Assembly (NCBI GenBank): GCA_964449675.1 | Contig: CAYVAR010000005.1 | Coordinates: forward strand, 1 to 56,439 | DNA: 56,439 nt | Origin: CAYVAR01 sp964449675 | GTDB taxonomy: Bacteria; Patescibacteriota; Microgenomatia; UBA10105; UBA927 | Direction of reading: 5' to 3' | In this document: positions 56,004-56,439 of the stretch, one piece after another | How positions within the stretch are numbered: position 1 is the stretch's first letter | Layout: each line of letters begins with the position of its first letter | The notes under the pieces: model-generated | Told to the model about the DNA's origin: nothing | Seen by the model: only the letters and a program-made list of their open reading frames with translations | The model's database searches: none | Position numbers and translations under genes: made by a program

Positions 56004-56110
56004 GACAGACCCCTGCGCCTGCCCCGAAGTGGCGCTCCTCGAGAGTGCGAGGCTGTAAGCCTCCAGCTCGAGGTAAGCCTACTTTGGGGTTACCCCTTCG
56101 CCAACGCGCC
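56004..56110 (-). pseudogene. 5' portion of a tRNA-Asp(GTC)-like gene with D-loop insertion
   Basis: From 56110 the minus strand reads GGCGCGT, TG, GCGAAGGGGTAA, then a 72-base palindromic insert (56018-56089), then CGC, A, GGGGT, CTGTC. Without the insert this is a tRNA 5' half with anticodon GTC, in the same style as the Cys tRNAs. No 3' half (ACCCC, T-arm, ACGCGCC) is found downstream in this window, so it looks truncated. The insert has CCTCGAG/CTCGAGG and CCCC/GGGG outer pairing. Confidence 0.5.
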
Positions 56111-56136
56111 ATACTTTGTGATTTTAACATACACAG

Positions 56137-56162
56137 AAAAACCCCTCAATCGAGGGGTTTTT
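56137..56162. terminator. Bidirectional terminator between 16S rRNA and the tRNA cluster
   Basis: AAAAA-CCCCTC-AATC-GAGGGG-TTTTT. It would end 16S transcription on the minus strand, separating it from the tRNA genes. Confidence 0.85.
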
Positions 56163-56290
56163 GATCTTGACAATCCAATGGTGATAGGTATCCATGTACT
56201 CAGAGTGCCACTCATTCAGCGATTATACTGTCACAAGCAAGCAATAGAGCCCTTGGATATAGGGTTACCCCGAAAACCTCGGGGTGAGAG

Positions 56291-56347
56291 AAAACTATCA
56301 AAGACCCACCGACTATGTGTCGAGTGTTCTTGACCAAAGATAGTTTT
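56291..56347 (-). promoter_or_regulatory. Hairpin just 3' of 16S rRNA
   Basis: AAAACTATC (56291-56299) and GATAGTTTT (56339-56347) pair across 39 bases, with an inner CGAC/GTCG hairpin. It may be part of the 16S 3' processing signal. A TATAAT on the minus strand near 56225 might start the tRNA transcript, but no good -35 was seen. Confidence 0.4.
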
Positions 56348-56355
56348 TTAATTAG

Positions 56356-56439
56356 AAAGGAGGTGATCCATCCCCAGCTTCGGCTAGGGATACCTTGTTA
56401 CGACTTAGTCCCCATCGCTAGTTTCGGCTTAGCTCCCCT
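56356..56439 (-). rRNA. rrs: 16S ribosomal RNA, 3' end (partial)
   Basis: The minus strand reads AAGTCGTAACAAGGTATCC, then GGATGGATCACCTCCTTT, the universal 16S terminus with an intact anti-Shine-Dalgarno CCTCC. The rest lies outside the window. No 23S gene follows downstream. Confidence 0.97.

Overview
The window looks like a piece of a small, reduced bacterial genome of the Candidate Phyla Radiation (Patescibacteria), most likely Microgenomates-like; that placement is inferred, not proven. The reasons are tightly packed short genes, information-processing and salvage genes with few biosynthetic pathways, a short EF-Ts, a 16S rRNA gene not followed by 23S, many small CPR-style hypothetical proteins, and a heavy load of short palindromic or tandem repeats between genes and inside them. 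UGA is read as stop throughout. Two runs of 100 N (4900-4999 and 29668-29767) are assembly gaps.

Layout. 1-6668: an oxidoreductase cut by the window edge, a decayed metallo-beta-lactamase gene beside a DUF2000 fragment, HAD and NUDIX hydrolases, a TPR-like regulator, and a folate/thymidylate group (folA, thyA, 5-formyl-THF cyclo-ligase). 6736-12429: a DedA-like membrane protein with a P-type ATPase, a GT87-like membrane glycosyltransferase and unknown proteins. 12506-18960: cysS, a creatininase-family protein, a gene behind a two-hairpin leader, hypothetical proteins, a MIP18-family protein, recR and prs. 18957-25427: an aminotransferase-HAD fusion, SAM hydrolase, S-adenosylhomocysteine hydrolase, GNAT and PfkB kinase. 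25535-30558: ybaB, dnaX, ybeY, yqeY, rpsU, a HIT protein, a DHH-like protein and an adenosine-specific kinase. 30636-40185: a TrpR-like regulator, proS, rseP, frr, tsf, rpsB, glyA, an HD protein, tmk and a HAD protein. 40659-43965: a long structured leader, glmS and a NagB-like protein. 43966-52967: secreted and membrane proteins (a duplicated TIM-barrel protein with a dockerin-like linker, an HtrA-like protease, a DUF4173-like protein), dcd and a vapBC pair. 53070-54790: msrB and an EamA-riboflavin kinase fusion. 54792-56439: a frameshifted gene, an unusual tRNA cluster and the 3' end of 16S rRNA.

The genes fit a salvage-dependent cell: thymidylate supply (folA, thyA, dcd, tmk), adenosine recovery from SAM and SAH, translation factors, and FMN made from imported riboflavin. 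The most unusual region is the tRNA cluster. An intact tRNA-Cys lies inside the anticodon loop of a second, otherwise perfect tRNA-Cys. An intact tRNA-Ile lies between the two halves of another, disrupted tRNA. Short palindromic repeats interrupt these tRNAs, and similar repeats are inserted in frame in cysS, recR, prs, msrB, glmS, rseP, the PfkB kinase gene and the aminotransferase gene.
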